Shown here: positions 62,820 through 64,000 of the stretch, piece by piece
How positions within the stretch are numbered: position 1 is the stretch's first letter
How the letters are laid out: each line of letters begins with the position of its first letter
Assembly (NCBI GenBank): GCA_964569385.1
Contig: CAZMUM010000004.1
Span: forward strand, 1 to 64,000
Source of the DNA: JAADHX01 sp964569385
GTDB taxonomy: Bacteria; Actinomycetota; Acidimicrobiia; Acidimicrobiales; Poriferisodalaceae
DNA length: 64,000 nucleotides
Direction of reading: 5' to 3'
Translations under genes and position numbers: made by a program
Notes under the pieces: model-generated
What the model saw: only the letters and a program-made list of their open reading frames with translations
Told to the model about the DNA's origin: nothing
Databases searched by the model: none

Positions 62820-62821
62820 GC

Positions 62822-64000
62822 ATGCCGATCCCGGGCCTGAACACCGGTTACAGCGGCCTTACCGCTGCACAAATCGGTCTCGATACCGCCTCGAACAACA
62901 TCGCCAACGCCAACACCGAGGGCTACACCCGACAACGGGTAGAACAAGGTCAGTTACGAGCACGCGATATTCAGGTCGGGCAGGTCGGGCAGGGAACGAG
63001 TATCAACGACATCACCCGAGCTCGCGATGCCTTTCTCGACGAACGAGTCAGGTCGGCATCAGCTCAGACTGCGGCATTTGAAACCAACTCCCAACTCCTA
63101 TCGAGAGCCGAATCCCTACTTGCCGAACCCGACTACGGAGTCACCTCAGCTCTCGACGATCTCTGGTCCGGTTTCGAAGATCTCGCATTGGATCCAAGCG
63201 ATCAAGGCCGCCGGACCGCCGTCAAGAATCAACTCGACGTGATAACAACCCGACTCAACTCGATCTCGACTGGCATGGATGATCTGGTCGCAGATGCCAG
63301 CAGCAGGGTCGAGACAAGCCTGGCAAGCATCAACGACACAATCGCGAAGATCGCTCAGCTAAACGAAACAATCGGACGCTCTGCGGCGACGGGCACGACA
63401 CCGAACGACCTGCTCGACAACCGCGACCTACTCATCGACTCCTTGGTCACCGATATTGGTGCGACGGTTACCTACACCGCCAATGGTCACGTCAGGGTCA
63501 GCCTCAACGGACTGTCGTTAGTCGATGGAGTCACTTCCCGCCAGCTCGATTGGAACGCAACCACTCAGGAGCTAACCCACGAAAATGGCCTCACCCTCAG
63601 GGTCGGCGGCACCATAGGCGGACTACAGAAGTTCATTCAGGACGACGCGCCCCAGATCCTTGGCCAACTAGACGACCTCACTACAGACTTAGTAACCGCC
63701 CTCAACACGAAACATGCTGCCGGGTTCTCCGACAGCGGCGTCGCAGGCGCGAATCTGCTGGATTTCAACCCAACCGACCCAGCTGGAACTGTGTTCGTGG
63801 CCTTGACCAGCACTGCGGCGTTCGCCCTCTCGGCCGTAGATGGAACGCCGTTCCCGATTCACAACGGCGACAACGCCCTGTCGCTTTCACAGCTCAGGAA
63901 CGATCTCACGGCGGCTGGGGCCACAAGCTCGCTGCTTGACGCGGCGCGTGGACTCATCTCAGAAGTTGGCAGCCGCACATCGGCCGCCCTTGCCCAGGCG
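62822..64000 (+). CDS. flgK: Flagellar hook-associated protein FlgK (partial, runs off right edge)
   Basis: 393 codons open to the edge. N-terminal motifs: GLNTGYSGLTAAQIGLDTAS, NNIANANTEGYTRQ, then ALDDLWSGFEDLALDPSDQG and the later DLLDNRDLLIDSL. It joins hook to filament together with FlgL. Start ATG 62822, two bases after the flgN-like stop. The C-terminal part is outside the window. Confidence 0.93.
   Translation, partial: MPIPGLNTGYSGLTAAQIGLDTASNNIANANTEGYTRQRVEQGQLRARDIQVGQVGQGTSINDITRARDAFLDERVRSASAQTAAFETNSQLLSRAESLLAEPDYGVTSALDDLWSGFEDLALDPSDQGRRTAVKNQLDVITTRLNSISTGMDDLVADASSRVETSLASINDTIAKIAQLNETIGRSAATGTTPNDLLDNRDLLIDSLVTDIGATVTYTANGHVRVSLNGLSLVDGVTSRQLDWNATTQELTHENGLTLRVGGTIGGLQKFIQDDAPQILGQLDDLTTDLVTALNTKHAAGFSDSGVAGANLLDFNPTDPAGTVFVALTSTAAFALSAVDGTPFPIHNGDNALSLSQLRNDLTAAGATSSLLDAARGLISEVGSRTSAALAQA

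Overview
The window looks like a piece of a GC-rich actinobacterial chromosome. An intact crgA-pknB-pbpA-rodA-pstP-fhaB-fhaA cell-wall cluster, a DUF3499 gene, several ECF sigma factors with anti-sigma partners, Thr/Ser-rich secreted tails and many GTG starts all point that way. Flagellar genes beside this set make a motile, free-living lineage such as Acidimicrobiia plausible. That placement is inference from gene content; no rRNA or taxonomic marker lies in the window.

Layout. 1-2140: a leftward ECF sigma operon with a membrane anti-sigma-like protein and an Asp-rich repeat protein; two matching promoter-like sites precede the first and third genes. 2476-4405: an accessory patch with a pentapeptide-repeat/TIR protein, a frameshifted phage tail-tube-like remnant and tRNA-Arg. 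4472-8262: an Rpf-like muralytic enzyme, a metallo-hydrolase, a DJ-1/PfpI protein and a lipoprotein. 8264-8924: a metalloprotease-like remnant, two tRNA-Ser genes and three copies of a hairpin-forming repeat. 9019-18537: a TyrA/PheA-like fusion, a CLC channel, an MBL-rhodanese pair, an ECF/anti-sigma unit flanked by two MscS-superfamily channels, and small conserved genes. 18572-18832: a short element bounded by a perfect 15-bp inverted repeat. 18853-29863: an apparently frameshifted membrane protein, crgA, a DUF3179 lipoprotein, then the leftward fhaA-fhaB-pstP-rodA-pbpA-pknB operon. 29975-49692: tRNA-Leu, a VanY-like peptidase, metabolic genes, tRNA-Ala, a guanylate/adenylate cyclase domain, two c-di-GMP proteins, MscL and a threonine dehydratase-like enzyme. 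49689-64000: a flagellar region with two glycosyltransferase-like genes, three flagellins, fliS, fliD, a small fliT-like gene, fliF, fliG, a fliH-like gene, an antisense degenerate GGDEF gene, a flgN-like gene and the 5' part of flgK.

How genes work together. The cell-wall cluster couples Ser/Thr phosphorylation to elongation and division; the Rpf-like and VanY-like hydrolases are natural companions. Two mechanosensitive channels around an ECF/anti-sigma pair suggest an envelope or osmotic response. Second messengers recur: a PAS-GGDEF-EAL protein, an HDOD-GGDEF protein, a degenerate GGDEF protein that keeps the I-site motif and lies inside the flagellar block, and a cyclase domain. Two sigma28-like promoters (TCAA-N16-GCCGAT) precede the first flagellin and fliD, so filament genes are probably late-class.

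Less ordinary elements are the TIR-pentapeptide protein next to a phage remnant, the 18.6-kb inverted-repeat element, the tRNA-Ser-associated hairpin repeats, the shared ECF promoter pair, the TyrA/PheA fusion and the candidate c-di-GMP receptor in the flagellar locus. No CRISPR array, insertion sequence with transposase, rRNA or replication origin was seen.
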